DNA of 64,000 nucleotides from Mikania micrantha (lineage: Eukaryota; Streptophyta; Magnoliopsida; Asterales; Asteraceae), in NCBI GenBank assembly GCA_009363875.1, contig CM018693.1, positions 77,178,028-77,242,027 of the forward strand, written 5' to 3'. The position numbers and the translations under genes were made by a program. Shown here piece by piece: positions 21,451-33,500 of the stretch. The notes under the pieces were generated by a model, which was not told where the DNA came from, ran no database searches, and saw nothing but the letters and a program-made list of their open reading frames with translations. Position 1 is the stretch's first letter. The number at the start of each line of letters is the position of its first letter.

Positions 21451-21654
21451 ATTTAACTTTTATGTTCAGAACATCAAAGTTTAACCTCTCAAAACAAAAC
21501 AGCTCAAACCTTGTCTTAACGTCCGAATTAGGTCTTGAAACCTATCCCAAATGATCCAGAAGGCCCAAAATAGGTAAACAAGGTTTACTTGAACTTTTAA
21601 AATGGTATATTTCTTGCAAAACTCTTCGAACAAACCTATTGGAGGTTCTACCAA

Positions 21655-21900
21655 ACCTTTTCACGAACCTTTTGAGGTTTTCACGAACCTATTGAGGTTG
21701 TCACGAACCTATTGAGGTTTTAAACGAACCTATGAAGGTTTTGACGAACCTATGAAGGTTTTTGACGAACCTATTGAGGTTTTGATGAACCTATTGAGGT
21801 TTTTGACGAACCTATTGAGGTTTTGACGAACCTAGAGGTTCTCACGAACCTATTTCTCACGAACCTATGTAGGTTCGGCTCTTAGGTTCGTCAAAGGTAC
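21655..21900 (-). repeat. CGAACC tandem zone in element E leader
   Basis: About ten CGAACC words on the plus strand in a loose 20-22 bp tandem ('acgaacctattgaggttt'), ending with two GGTTCG. It lies between the primer site and gag. Relative to the element's sense strand the bias is opposite to that in gypsy LTRs A and B. Confidence 0.85.
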
Positions 21901-22169
21901 GGCAGATCGCACGAACAGATCTGCAAATCACTAAAATGGCTCTAGAATCTTCATTTTTTGGAGTTAGAAGGCCTATGAGTAGTCAAAATCTTCGTTTTTT
22001 CGAGGCGCATCTTTATATCGGATCAAAACTTGCAAAAACTTGATAATTTTTCGTAGATCTGGCTTTTTGTTGACAAAAACGTGAAGAACTTCAACACCTC
22101 CAAGATGATGAATTTTCTGATCAAATTACTTGAGATTGATGTCCAAATAGTCGTAGAATCGAGCCTAAC

Positions 22170-22181
22170 GCTCTGATACCA
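22170..22181 (-). other. Primer-binding site of element E
   Basis: TGGTATCAGAGC on the minus strand, one base from the LTR end at 22183; initiator tRNA-Met type. Confidence 0.9.
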
Positions 22182-22182
22182 C

Positions 22183-22688
22183 TGTAGATTTGAAGAATCG
22201 ATCACGAAATTCTACGATTCGATCATAAACGTGCAGAATCCGTTTACAATTAGATTTGAATCCACAATGACAATGTAATAGATCATGAATCTGAATTCTT
22301 CATTGATATCGAAGTGTTTACAAACAATAAACGTGAAAATACAACACTTGAACGATCAAAAGAAACAAAGATGAAGAGAGTCTTGATCTTGAGCTTGAGA
22401 GAGAATTTGACTTTGTGTGTGTGAATTGTGAGCTCTTGATCTCCAAGTCTTCCAAGTCTACCTATATATAGGTTTCAAAAGGTTTGCCAAAGGTTTGCCA
22501 ATAGGTTTGCCAATAGGTTTGCCAAACCTTAAACCATGTGACCACCAAACCTTTTAGCCATCAATCATAGCCAAACCTTCTTGGATCTTTAGCCGAACCC
22601 TTAATCATATTCAACAGACTATGATTTCATATACAACAAGCCAGGTTCACACATTAAATGCAGCTTTCACACAGAAAATGCACTAACA
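22183..22688 (-). repeat. Element E 5' LTR
   Basis: 506 bp, sense TGTTAGTGCATTTTC ... TTCAAATCTACA. It contains repeated 'aggtttgcca' phrases at about 22470-22530. Its right end abuts LTR F sequence directly, so E inserted there; the matching target duplication is outside the window. Confidence 0.85.
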
Positions 22689-23205
22689 AATTCCTAGTAA
22701 ATTAACTAATATCTTTTGTTTATTTCAAATTTCTGAAAACATTTAAATATATATGTTTAAATCGAATCATACAGTTGTCGTGCGTATTCGTTCGGATCGT
22801 CACCCGTACGAACACGACGATAACTACACTTTTTGATGTGATTTTCTAATTACTGGACATCATTCAGAACGTTAAGCTTTCAGATATATTCGTACAGATC
22901 GTCACCTACACAAATAATCCGTCAATTTAGCATTCACGTACGACATACGTTATGATTTTGTTCTATAAAACCTCCCATACGTCTATACATAATAAAGTCC
23001 TAACTAACAATCACATAATAGTTATGTGTTGTTAGATGAAATTCTGACTGTTAAACCATGGTTTTGAAACATGTTTTAGAAATGAATGTGAAATAGTTCT
23101 GTGTCAAACATCCAATGATAATACTATACATGTAATACACATAGTTCGTACCTGAGTTACTGTGTAAGTCACTGTTCTGGTTACGTTTCCGGCACTGATG
23201 TTACA
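22689..23205 (-). repeat. Element F 3' LTR, 5' end only
   Basis: Sense strand begins TGTAACATCAGTGCCGGAA at 23205, nearly as in LTR A, so F is of the same family. It contains the paired GGTGACGAT boxes (22780-22915). The remainder was displaced to the left by the insertion of E. Confidence 0.85.
22780..22915 (-). promoter_or_regulatory. Paired GGTGACGAT boxes, LTR F
   Basis: 'ggatcgtcacccgtacgaac' and 'agatcgtcacctacacaaat' on the plus strand, about 105 bp apart. Same arrangement as LTR A. Confidence 0.5.
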
Positions 23206-23222
23206 GTCTCCCCTTGTTAGAG

Positions 23223-23241
23223 AAATTTCGTCCCGAAATTT
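23223..23241 (-). other. Conserved pre-PPT hairpin, element F
   Basis: AAATTTCGGGACGAAATTT on the sense strand, identical to A, followed by AACAAGGGGAGAC (23206-23218) and the LTR. Confidence 0.75.
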
Positions 23242-23638
23242 AAGAATCGTTATCAGGTACGGCTTCCTCAGTAAACAGATAGGGATACTTGGACTTCATG
23301 TGATCCTCGCGTTCCCAAGTAAACTCGGGCCCACGTTTGGAATTCCATCGAACCTTGATGATCGGAATACGGCTTCACTTTAGTTGTTTAACTTCGCGAT
23401 CTATAATCTCTAAAGGTTCCTCCATAAAATGTAGTTGTTCGTCCACTTAGATTTCCTCCATTGGTATGACAAATGATTCATATGCAAGGCACTTCTTAAG
23501 GTTTGAGACGTGGAACACGCCAAAGGACCAATCTGTTCAATGATCTCAAACGGTCCCACGTATCGTGGTGCTAACTTGCCTTTCTCTCCGAAACAAACTA
23601 CGCCTTTCCATGGGGATACCTTTAACATGACACGGTCT

Positions 23639-23643
23639 CCCAC
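23639..23643. repeat. Target-site duplication of solo LTR G, left copy
   Basis: CCCAC, repeated exactly at 27691-27695. Confidence 0.9.
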
Positions 23644-24188
23644 TGTCGCACCCCGACCCGGCGGGCTGGATCGACTTTCCCGCCAGGCGGAAGGTTCTCG
23701 AGGCGCGATATCATTGTGATAATCAAAATGATCAGATTGTTTGCATAGCACATGATATATAAATGAGAAATGTTAACATGACAATGATATAGAATTACAA
23801 TGTAACGTTCATAATTTAACCAAGTAAATCTATCGAAAAGAATCAAGGAGTTTCTATCTTGTATCTGCACAAGATTTACAAAAGATGATTCAATGTTTTG
23901 TCATTCAAAAGTATGCACAACATAAAATGTAGCTAGGTCTTCTACAAGTCCACTAGCTAAATCCTTGATGTCTGGTGACTAAACCTGTTTGTCACTTGAG
24001 AAAACATGCATTTAAATAAATTCAACACTAGGTTGGTGAGTTCATAAGTTTAGTAATTGAAAGCATTAATTTTTTCACATTCACAATCACAATATCATAC
24101 AGCAGTCTTGTTAATGTTTAACACAGCTGTCTCACACAATGACCTCTCCATAGTTATATTTACAAGTAGTATCTCATCCTATTAGATA

Positions 24189-24243
24189 TGCTTATATATA
24201 GGGCATACGTAGGGGAAGAAGCCCCAGCCGACATCCCACCACA
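24189..24243 (-). promoter_or_regulatory. TATA-type module, solo LTR G
   Basis: GGTGGGATGTCGG to TATGCCCTATATATAAGCAT on the sense strand. The core matches LTR A. Confidence 0.55.
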
Positions 24244-26204
24244 TACCTAATAGAACTCAACACCACTTGCAATACAACTATGGATACCCATTTTCATCTC
24301 ACATGTGTTCAACCCATTTGATATTCACCCATCTGTTTGTGTTAATCACCTAGTGTGTTATATGTAGAATAATAGAATATGAGGGTTTAAAGTTATCAAT
24401 ACCGAGGTGTTGATGATCCCTCAATGTTTTAAGGAAGTTAGATTATTAAATCTTATCCTTGTTATTATTCTCTCGATGTGGGCTTAACCAATTGATATAT
24501 GTTCTCTGTTTGAAGTGCATAGGGCCTAAAAGGAATCCATTGTGATCCTCACGTAATCAGATCACAATGCATCCGATTTACCTCTACCACTTTGATGTTA
24601 TCATAGCCTTCAAAAAAACTACTACCAGTAATGTGACATGAGAGAAAGTCAATTCCTCAGTCTACTAGTCAGCAGAATCGAAGGATTAATTACAATTATC
24701 ACTGTAGATTAATATCACCATGTGTCACTTACCAGACCCTGACTGATGTCGCCCTGTCACCGGTCATACAGTACCGACCAAATGATAAATACGATCAACA
24801 TACCGGCCCTACCTGTGGGAGGTTTGTCAAACTTATGGTACAACTATGCTATTGTCGGTTTAGTCACGTCAAACTAACTTGTAAACGATTCGTTGATGAG
24901 GGACTTAAAATTTGAACTTGAATACATGGCACATGATTGATGATGTTCTTAATGATGTTCCCAATGATGTTCTCAATGATATGTTTTCTCATGTTTTAAC
25001 CGTGTGTGATAAGAACTAGTCTTATTACACCATGTTAATAAATGTGGCGAATGATATTATCATCATGAAGTTATATTATCATGATTATCATTCTTGTTGT
25101 TACTTGCTGTTGTCTCATGTTGTTCCATAGTCTTCACCGAGTTATAAACATAGGGATGTAAGCACCAGTCCTACTGCACTTAATTAACTCCGGTGGTGAA
25201 TGATATGGTGAAATTATGTTATCGTCATATCATTCTTGTTTGTTTTTGTTATCACCGTGTTGTCTCTTGATTTTCCCATTGTTCATTCATGTGTGAATAA
25301 TAAGATGTTATAAGATATAATCTTATATATAGTATTATTCCATTGTGTTGATGAGTCATAAAGCTATGTTATCATGTCTCATATTAAATAATTCAGATAT
25401 ATTATGATTACCAAGCATGCATACAATGATAAGCGATAATAATGTCAAACAATATTATCTAAATCATAGTATTAACAACATGTTGTACTAAAACTTTTAA
25501 ATAAATAAAAGATTTAGCATGTTTCTCAGTCCCGAGTTTTGAAATCAGTTAATATTAGAAAAGGGGCATATGAGCTCACCTTGTAGTTGCAGTAGTTGAC
25601 TAAGTAATACTAGAAAATGCATGTGCTCACTGTTGTTCTTGAGGTTGTTTTCACGATCCTGTATTGATTTCCCATATTGTTGTAACTCATAAGTATAAGC
25701 TAATACTTCGTAGGTTAACCCTAAAGTTGGTTAACTTTTATAAGTCTTTATATCTCGGATTTTCCTTGAACTCATTTGATGGTATAACATACTAATACTT
25801 AATCAATTTAGATTAAGATTAGTACGTAATACGTTCTTGTCTTATTTGATTATCCTCATAATCCATCAACTTTGTAACAACTTGGCTAACTTATTGATAT
25901 ATAAGTAACCCTATGGTTACTTTGATCAAAATAAGACTTAGTTTTAAACCTTATGACATGTTTTAAACCATGGTTCATGATTCAAACACTTATTTTAAGG
26001 GTTACCTAATTGCTTCCAGAAAATGTTTAGGTAATATTGATTAAGGTATTCTACCCAATTCCGCCCAAACCTATTTAGGTTCAACCCTTTTGATTTCAAA
26101 ATACTTGCACACCATAGTTTATTTGTATGAGATTTTATTGGCTGAATTTAATAAATTAACGTGGTATGTGGCTGCAAGTAATATGAAGTTTTCTCAATTA
26201 TTTG

Positions 26205-26520
26205 TGTTTCTCGACCAAAGGCATTTACAAGGAATATTTTCTCCGCCAAATCAATAAAATGGGTTTTCGATTCTAATGTCCACCACAATTGAGGTTCTCG
26301 AATTTAATATCAAATGGTTTCTCGAATTTGAGATTTAATTCTCACTGGTTCTCTAATTGGAGATTAAATCCCAACCGGGGTTCTCGAATTTGAGTAAGTT
26401 TCTCGAATTTTAAATAGATGGTTCTCGATTTTAAGTGGCTTCCCAATTAAAAAGGTTCTCGATTTTAAGTGGCTTCCCAATTAAAAAGGTTCTCGACTTT
26501 TGTTTAAAAATGGTTCTCGA
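26205..26520 (-). repeat. TCTCGA word zone, solo LTR G
   Basis: About nine TCTCGA words, most as GGTTCTCGA or GTTTCTCGA followed by ATTT, with spacing 20-60 bp. It occupies the same place in the LTR plan as the CGAACC zone of A and B. Confidence 0.75.
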
Positions 26521-27162
26521 GTTCTTCATCCCCTACCTCCGTTCCCATTTATTTGCAGGTCACTTACAGCACTATATTTAAGTCATTTTAAGCTTAAATG
26601 ATCCTACAAAAACTCATTTTAATGTGTATTTATCTATCAAGGTTTATTGAGATAAAATTCGAGTTCAAGTTCATTCATCCGGGTTTTGTTAAAAACCATA
26701 AAATCCGAAAGTTTGAGTAAACATTACCTTCAAATCTGTGGATTTCGAACCCGATCTTCTGTACTTTCGTGTAGAGAATGTTGCTAGCTTCGATTTGATA
26801 CCAAGATGGCTTGATTTGAACAAGAATTGAAGATTGTAGAGATGTTTTAGTTGGTGTTTTTCTAGAGAGAGAGAGCAAACGGAAATTGATGAGAGAGAGT
26901 GGGTAGATGGAATATTTATGAGGAATTTAATGCTTGAGGTGGGTTTTTATACCCCGAGCACGTTCGGGTTCGGGTTCGTTTCGGTTGTTCGGTTCTTGCT
27001 TTCATTACGTTTCAGGAGCGTAACCGCGTATTTTACGAATTTAAACAAATAGTTTTAAAAAATCACTTTAAGGTTGTGATTCCAAATAAATCTTTCTAAA
27101 TTTATTTTTATTAATTTACTGTATCGAAACGTTTATTTTAAAGGTTCCGTTAGATCGTGTCA

Positions 27163-27306
27163 CATTCGCGCGTATTCGTTCAAATCGTCACCCGAACGAG
27201 CACGACGAGGGTTTCACTTTCTGATTTTTGTTTTCTACTTTTCAGTTATCATTCAGATGGTTAAACTCACGGATATGTTTGTGTGAATCGTCACTCTCGC
27301 AAACAC
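27163..27306 (-). promoter_or_regulatory. Paired GGTGACGAT boxes, LTR G
   Basis: 'caaatcgtcacccgaacgag' and 'tgaatcgtcactctcgcaaa' on the plus strand, about 110 bp apart and 0.4 kb from the LTR start. Confidence 0.45.
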
Positions 27307-27690
27307 ACTGTCAGTTCATTATTCGTAAACGGAACTGAATTGTTATTTGAATTGTGTTTCCTCACTGACGGACTCAACTAACTTGCATGTTTTCACATTT
27401 TTATTTCAGAATTCACGTTGTTTTCTCACTGAATTGTCGGCCATCTGATTCCTGTTATTTGTGGATATCAGATCGCAATCGATATGCTCTTGTCATTTGT
27501 TTTCACACTGTTGCTTCTCATGAGTTGTTGTATATGTTGTGTCTAAGTTTTCACTTAAACTCATACAACTGTTATTGTTTTTCTAGTCCTGTTGTCACAC
27601 AACTATTTACACATTGTATTTGCACATAGTAAGTAGTGGAAGTACACATACCGTACGGACTTGCCGGACGATCTGGTACTGGTTGTCACA

Positions 27691-27695
27691 CCCAC
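27691..27695. repeat. Target-site duplication of solo LTR G, right copy
   Basis: CCCAC, identical to 23639-23643; F integrase codons resume directly. Confidence 0.9.
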
Positions 27696-29512
27696 TTGAA
27701 ATTCCAACGACTTGCGCCGTTTGTCGGCATAGCTCTTTTGTCTGCTTCTGGTTGCTTGTAACCTTTGTTGAATTTGAGCGATCTTATCGGTAGTTTCCTG
27801 AATAAGCTCTGGCCCAGTTACTTGATTATCTCCAACTTCAGTCCAACAGATCGGTGACCGACAATTTCGCCCATACATAGCCTCGAACACTGCGCATCCG
27901 ATACTACTATGGTAACTGTTATTATAGGAGAATTCGATCAGTGGCAAATGAGAGTCCCAATTCCTACCGAAATCCAAAACACATGTTCTCAACATGTCTT
28001 CTAGGGTATGTATCGTACGTTCGCTTTGACCGTCCGCTTGAGGATGGTAAGCTGTACTCAGGTTCAAGTGCTTCCCTAGAGATTTCTGCAATGATTGCCA
28101 GAACCTCGATGTAAATCTGCTGTCTCGATCTGAAATGATAGACAATGGCACACCGTGACGTACCACTATCTCGTTGATGTATAATCCTGCTAGTCTATCC
28201 AGCGTGAAGGTTTCACGCATTGGTAATAAGTGAGCGGATTTTGTTAAACGATCGATGATGACCCAAATTGTATCATGACCAATTGAAGTGCGGGGTAGCT
28301 TGGTAATAAAATCCATATCTATTTGCTTCCACTTCCATAGCCGAATCTCGGGTTGTTCCAGTAACCCTGACGGCTTTTAATGTTCCGCCTTAACCTTCGC
28401 ACATGTCAGACATTGACCGACATACTCGGCTATATCGTTCTTCATTCCCGGCCACCAATAAAATCACCGTAAATCTTGGTACATCTTATCGGCGCCCAGG
28501 TGAACCGAGTACTTGGTCTTGCGCGCTTCATCGAAAATAAGTTTCCTCAGTTCATCTACCGCAGGAATCCACATGCGATCCTGGTAGTAGATAACTCCAT
28601 CTGATTTTGTTTCAAACTGTCGTTCTGCTCCACAATCAAGTTCTTTCTTCAGATTTCCTCGTTCCACCGATTCTTGTTGAGCTTGTACATTCTGGTCCCG
28701 TAAAATTGTTTGCACCGTCATTCCCATTGCTCTTATGCGCAGTGGTTTGACCCGTTCCTTCCGGCTTAAAGCGTCTGTTACAACATTTGCCTTACCCAGA
28801 TGGTACTTGACCACATAGTCGTAATCGTTCAGGAGTTCAACCCAACGACGATGTCGCATGTTGAGTTCCTTCTGATCAAAAATGCGTTGTAGACTCTTGT
28901 GATCAGTGAAGATGGTACACTTGGTGCCATACAAGTAATGCCTCCAAATCTTCAGTGCGAAGACTACTACTCCCAGTTCTAAATCATGTGTCGTGTAGTT
29001 CTTCTCGTGTATCTTCAACTGTCTTGAGGCATACGCGATAACTTTGTCTCGCTGCATTAACACACAACCGAGTCCCTGATGGGAAGCGTCACAATACACT
29101 ACAAAGTCGTCTGTACCCTCTAGAAGAGATAAGATTGGAGCATCACATAACTTCTGTTTCAATGTTTGGAAAGCATCTTCCTGTTTCTGCTCCTAAACAA
29201 ACGGCTCACTTTTCTGAATTAACTTTGTGAGAGGTAAGGCAATCTCAGAAAAGTTTGAGATAAACCTTCTATAGTAACCTGCTAGTCGGAGAAAAGACCG
29301 TATCTCCGTCGGTGTCTTCGGAGTATCCCAGTTCTTTATTGCTTCGATCTTGTCTGGGTCCATATGTATTCCTTCACTGTTAACTACATGTCCCAAAAAC
29401 TGGACTTCCCTTCCCCAAAATTCACGCTTAGAGGACTTGGTATAGAGTTGTTCCTTCTTCAACAGCTCCAGGATCTTCCTGAGGTGTTGCTCATGTTCTG
29501 CTTTGCTGGTTC
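27696..29512 (-). pseudogene. Element F pol, RT end to integrase core, with nonsense codons
   Basis: Minus-strand continuation of F in one frame. Reading from 29512: end of RT (EHEQHLRKILELL), RNase H (YCDASHQGLG, TDHKSLQ), integrase zinc-binding start (HLGADKMYQDLR) and core (MDFITKLPRTS, SDRDSRF, SERTI), ending at the G insertion. Three in-frame stops break it: 29193-29195, 28464-28466 and about 28377-28379. The frame otherwise aligns with A without indels, so decay here is by point mutation. The RT catalytic FIDD lies beyond the H insertion and is not present. Confidence 0.9.
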
Positions 29513-30134
29513 TGTAGGACCTTAGAAACCCTCGGAAACAACTCGGTTCCTTGAGAGATCTGCTCGACAAGCCCTTGAATAGTGTGGAATCCTATTCTAG
29601 GGTTTTCCAATCAAAACCACCAAGCCCCGTGGCAATCCGACGATGTGTAATCAACGCTTTGATAGAAATCTAATACCACGGTGTGAGAATCAAAGTTGGA
29701 GAACAAGGAGCGGCTCAAAACCCCAGAAATATGACAGAGGAGTGCTCAGGAGAGGGAGGAGGCTCTAAAAGTTACTGAAACATTCTGTTTGCAGTCCTAT
29801 ATACAAGCTGTACTCATTCAGCCGAATGAGTAGTGCGAAACACTCATTCGGTGAATGGCTCAGCCGAATGAGCTTAAAGAACCGAATGAGTCATGCGGAT
29901 GACTCATTCGTTCGCCTCAGTCATTCGCTAGGTGTTCATTCGTCCGAATGAACTCATTCTTAGGTATCATGTGCATGAGTGGGTCTATATGATAGGAATA
30001 GTGAATGTCAAACATATATAAATCTTGAATAAACATGAATAAACATTATAGAATAGATGATTTCATTACTAATACCAACTTTATACATCAAAAACATACT
30101 AAATACAGAACTAGGGAAATTTCATGCACTAACA
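29513..30134 (-). repeat. Element H 3' LTR with CATTCG word zone
   Basis: Sense TGTTAGTGCATG ... AAGGTCCTACA. At 29815-29965 it carries many CATTCG and CGAATGA words in both orientations ('ccgaatgag', 'actcattcg'). LTR H' (44249-44902) is its homologue. Confidence 0.8.
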
Positions 30135-30150
30135 AACTCCCCCTTGGACC
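30135..30150 (-). other. Polypurine tract of element H
   Basis: GGTCCAAGGGGGAGTT on the sense strand, directly before the LTR start. Its form is common in copia-type elements. Confidence 0.8.
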
Positions 30151-30157
30151 TAGTTCT

Positions 30158-33084
30158 TTATTGATCAGCAGTTTTCTTGAAATATTTATCTGAAATAGTT
30201 TTCCAGTCAGAGCCTGTATGAATTCCAAACACTATGCATATCCGTATAACTCTCATGAACTGTAGATCCTGCTCGATATCTTCAACATCAAAGAAAATCT
30301 GACATCTGTACAGGGCCTTCACATCTTTATGTGACAGATTGGTCAACCACATGGGATCAAAAATACGTACAGTATACCATGTGTTTTCCATGCATAGAAC
30401 AATCACTGCCTCAACAGTTCTCCCGTCATAGTACCACCATCTGAAACTGTCCAAAAAGTCTTGAGGCATCTTCCGTAATGGAATATTCTTCATGACTTTA
30501 AGGGGCAATCACTTCAGGATCACTTTATGTCTTCGGGTATCTGCATCAATCTCCGGTAGATAGTATCTCTCCGGTTGCTGTGGCTTGAAGTTGATCCATC
30601 TTTTCCTGAACTCGAACTGGATTTGCCTTGCAAACCAGGACGACATCCCCGAATCCTCACAATATAGCATCTTCAGACGTGCAAGTTGATTAACTTCGAA
30701 TCCCGGCAACGTCTTGAAGTCATGGGGAAATCTGAAGTACTGGATCCATCGCTCTTTCCTCACTGCATAGCATTGCAAGTCATGAAAGTATGCCCAACTC
30801 AGAATTTGACCTCCAGATTTATATACTTTGGTCCTGTAAAATTTTGTGTGTGGAGTTGGCATAGGAGGAACACTTTCTTTATTCAACACTTGCCAATAGG
30901 CTGCCCATTCCTCTCTCCTCTTCTAAATGTCTTATGTTGAAGACTCACTGCCATTTATCTTTTCGTCTATCTTTTGTTTCATCTCCTCCTCAGAATGTAG
31001 ACCGAATAAGTAAGTAAAAGTAGGCAGCTCCTCTTTAGCTGAAGTATACTTTATGCCCTCTTCCTCTGTAATATCTTCCAAAATCACCTCATCAATGTCA
31101 TCGAATGCTTCTGGAGTAGGAAGATCAGATGCAGGAATGGGAGCGTCATCCAATATCACCTCATCATGATTTAACCTAAATAGCTCTGCGATTTGCTCCT
31201 TTGTGAGGCAATGAATGATTTCACCTTCTTCTTTATTATAGCTGATAGAGTGTTGAATGATGCCCTGAGCGTCTAGTATCATTGTCAACTTTTCGTCTAG
31301 GAGCCATCTCAAAGGCATCGCTTCAACCTCTTTAGTGGCCTTCGGCTCATTAGCTTGATTCTGAGGCTGCTGGGGAGCTTTGTCATGTTTGGTCTTGGTT
31401 CTGACTTCGGCGGGTGGGGTTGGATCTTCTGCACTGGAGGAACTCGCAGAGCCACTCCCAGCACCATCATCATCATCACCAGAGTTATCATCATCTGTTC
31501 TATCATAATCCACCTTCTCCTCATCAGACTCTTCTTCTTCGTCTTCTTCTTCATCCTAGTCTGAATCATTGGAGACTGGCTAAGACCCTTCAATCTTAGG
31601 AGTGGACTCCTTGAGGATTTCAACTTGTTCGGCTAGACGTAAGTTTTCAGCCTTAGGAGCTGAAATCCTGTCATTGAAACCAACATCCATCAGGGCCAGC
31701 TGATTGTACTCATCCACATAATTGAGTAATTGCTCCTCTAGATCAGCAGATCTGGCTCTCAAATTAGCTCTCTAATCAGCAGCCTGCAACAACAGAGCAT
31801 CCTGCTCACTAACCCTCTGAGTAAGCTGAGAAATAGCCTGATCCTGCTCATGGTTTCTCTCCATCAACCGAAGGACCAAACTGTTCAGTGTGCTGAGCTA
31901 TTCAGCAACTGAAAAGTTGGAATATAGTGATTTGCACGAGTTGTGGAGGGACCAGAGGAAGCTGTAGTGAAGACAGCTATAGTAGCAATAGATGAGGTCA
32001 GAGGGGCAATAGTAGCACATGCAGGAGTTGCCCTTGACCTGGTCAGTGAAGTAGCTGCAACTGTTGCATCAGATGTAGCAATGGTTGCTGCAACAGAAGT
32101 CAACTCTGACCGTCTTTGTAAAACAAATCGTGTCCTTCTTCTCTTGGCAGGAGGAGAGGAAGTAGTTTGAGCAGCAGCAACAGTGGTAGCAATAATAGAT
32201 GTAACAATAGAAGTACGTAGAGGAGGAGAAACATCAAACTCTGGAATGAACAGGGGGTCCTCAATCTCCTCCCTGCTAGGATTAGGCTCCCTTGGCCTAT
32301 TCCTTCTCTTCACTGGCTGCGACCTGACCATAATGGTCTCAAACTCATCACTAGTCTTCTCAGAGTCTGAACTGCCAGAACCCTCTTCATCTTCATCCTC
32401 TCCACCATCCTGATCTGATCCTCTGAATCATCTCTCTCATCAGCAGATGTAGTACCTCACATATCTAATAGAGTAGAGACAATGGTTGCAGAAGTAGTCA
32501 TGAAATCCAGATCAAGAAGAGCATCAATATCAACATCAACACCAGCAACATCAGCACCACCAACACCAGCACCAGCACCACTAACATCAACAGCACCACT
32601 AACATCAGTATCAGCACGACCACTCACACCTGCACCACTAGCATCAGTATCAGCACCACCACTAACACCTGCACCTGCACCACTAGCATCACCAGCACCA
32701 CCACCAACATCATCATCATTTCCATCATCTCCATCATCACCTCCTGGAACAATGATGTCCTCCTGATCAGAATCAGAATCCTTATGTCTCCACCTCCTCC
32801 CAATAGGTGCAACATAATCAGGATTGAGGAGGTGGCCGAACACACCATGAGTGGGAGGCTTTCTCTCATTTCCCCTATAAGAGAGAACTTTGTTAAGAGT
32901 GATGTCATTCATATGCTCCAATCTGATGATATCCGAATTAGCCTTAGGTAAATTTGGCACTTGTGCATCGAAGATCATCTGGAGAAACCTCGGATACATC
33001 AAAAACTTCTTGTCTCCCTTAAGGTACACATTCAACTTCATATGCGTAAAAACCATCTCAGAGAAGTTGAACGGGATGTTCAAC
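30158..33084 (-). pseudogene. Element H orphan protein, broken into several frames
   Basis: Homologous to the single long frame of element I. From 33084: a segment with PFNFSEMVF and KFLMYPRFLQMIFD, then YVAPIGRRWRHKDSDSD; a low-complexity Ala/Gly/Asp/Val middle; an acidic stretch; then the C-terminal domain (YFRFPHDFKTLPGFEVNQLARL, RWWYYDGRTVEAVIVL, DPMWL, IHTGSDW) ending at 30158. Pieces 33084-32457 and 32331-31885 lie in different frames. The last four (31762-31580, 31513-30932, 30889-30509, 30508-30158) share one frame with stops. No catalytic motif is recognised. Relatives starting MANL are, from memory, common in Asteraceae retroelements; the function is unknown. Confidence 0.75.
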
Positions 33085-33134
33085 TGTGACAATCCGACTT
33101 TTTTACACTAACCTTGTTAACGGGAGATGGTGAT

Positions 33135-33500
33135 ATCACAGGCCCAACAGAGATAATGTGGGCCCAACAGGACAAATGTAGGCCCTATAAGGCCAGTGTA
33201 GGTCCAATAAGACCAATGAAGGCCCAACAAGCCCAACAAGGCTAATGAAGGCCCAACAAGGCCAATGAAGGCCCAACAAGGTCAAAGAAGGCCTAGTAAG
33301 GCCCAATAGGGGCAAGTGAAGCCCAATGTAAACAAAGTAGGCCATTAAGGCCCAATTAGACTAAACAAGGCTAAAGTAGGCCCAGTAAGGCCCAATAAGG
33401 CTCAGGGAGGCCCAATGAAATCTAGGTAGGCCCAGTAAGGTTAAGATAGGCCCAATGAGTTTAAATTAGGCCCAATGGTACTTTGTGAGGTCCAATTAGT
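33135..33500 (+). repeat. GGCCCA word zone, LTR D (5')
   Basis: About 13 GGCCCA words plus variants, typically 'aaggcccaa' every 15-25 bp. TGGGCC-type words match the site II element bound by TCP factors in plant promoters; binding here is inferred. A copy is at 42183-42548 in the 3' LTR. Confidence 0.8.

Larger units (their letters stand above)
18787..22688 (-). mobile_element. Element E: decayed, probably Ty1/copia element (5' LTR and gag region only)
   Basis: Minus-strand element with a 506-bp LTR (22183-22688), a primer site, a repeat-rich leader and a broken gag. It is interrupted at 18787 by element B; its pol and 3' LTR would lie left of the window. The short LTR ending TGTTAGTGCAT and the long coiled-coil Gag with one zinc knuckle suggest Ty1/copia rather than gypsy, but no RT is visible to prove it. 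E itself sits in the 3' LTR of element F. Confidence 0.7.
23206..23643 (-). pseudogene. Element F pol, C-terminal part (integrase end and chromodomain)
   Basis: Sense order from 23643: GDRVMLKVSPWKGV and APRYVGPFEII, as in A, then a deletion of about 40 bp that shifts frame before the chromodomain segment (about 23260-23400, still recognisable). It then reaches the stop, the hairpin 23223-23241 and the polypurine tract. With the frameshift and the upstream stops it cannot encode a full integrase. Confidence 0.85.
23644..27690 (-). mobile_element. Solo LTR G (Ty3/gypsy)
   Basis: A 4047-bp LTR, sense TGTGACAACCAG ... GGGTGCGACA, inserted in the integrase codons of F. It has CCCAC duplications and neither primer site nor polypurine tract, so it is a solo LTR left by recombination between two LTRs. 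Sense order: paired GGTGACGAT boxes (27163-27306), a TCTCGA word zone (26205-26520), donor-like CAAG|GTGAGCTC (about 25580), one TATA-type module (24189-24243), acceptor-like TTTTCTCAAG (about 23993). No gene is seen in it. Confidence 0.93.
22689..29512 (-). mobile_element. Element F: broken Ty3/gypsy chromovirus, split by solo LTR G
   Basis: Minus-strand element of the A family: partial 3' LTR, polypurine tract, chromodomain and integrase end (23206-23643), then solo LTR G, then integrase, RNase H and part of RT up to 29512, where H inserted. Its gag, protease and 5' LTR are not in the window. It is the oldest layer in the left part, as E, G and H all landed in it. Confidence 0.85.
29513..33084 (-). 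mobile_element. Element H: decayed retroelement encoding orphan proteins, no pol seen
   Basis: Minus-strand element inserted in the RT codons of F. It has a 622-bp 3' LTR (29513-30134), a polypurine tract and about 2.9 kb of body homologous to the orphan frame of element I. Gypsy element D interrupts it at 33085. No RT, integrase or protease motif is present in the visible body. The 5 bases before it are GGTTC; the partner copy is not found because the right side is rearranged. Confidence 0.75.

Noticed and set aside
31885..33084. Host gene for an Ala/Gly/Asp/Val-rich protein
   Set aside because: The flanking parts align with the orphan protein of element I and lie inside element H; the low-complexity stretch is its diverged middle.
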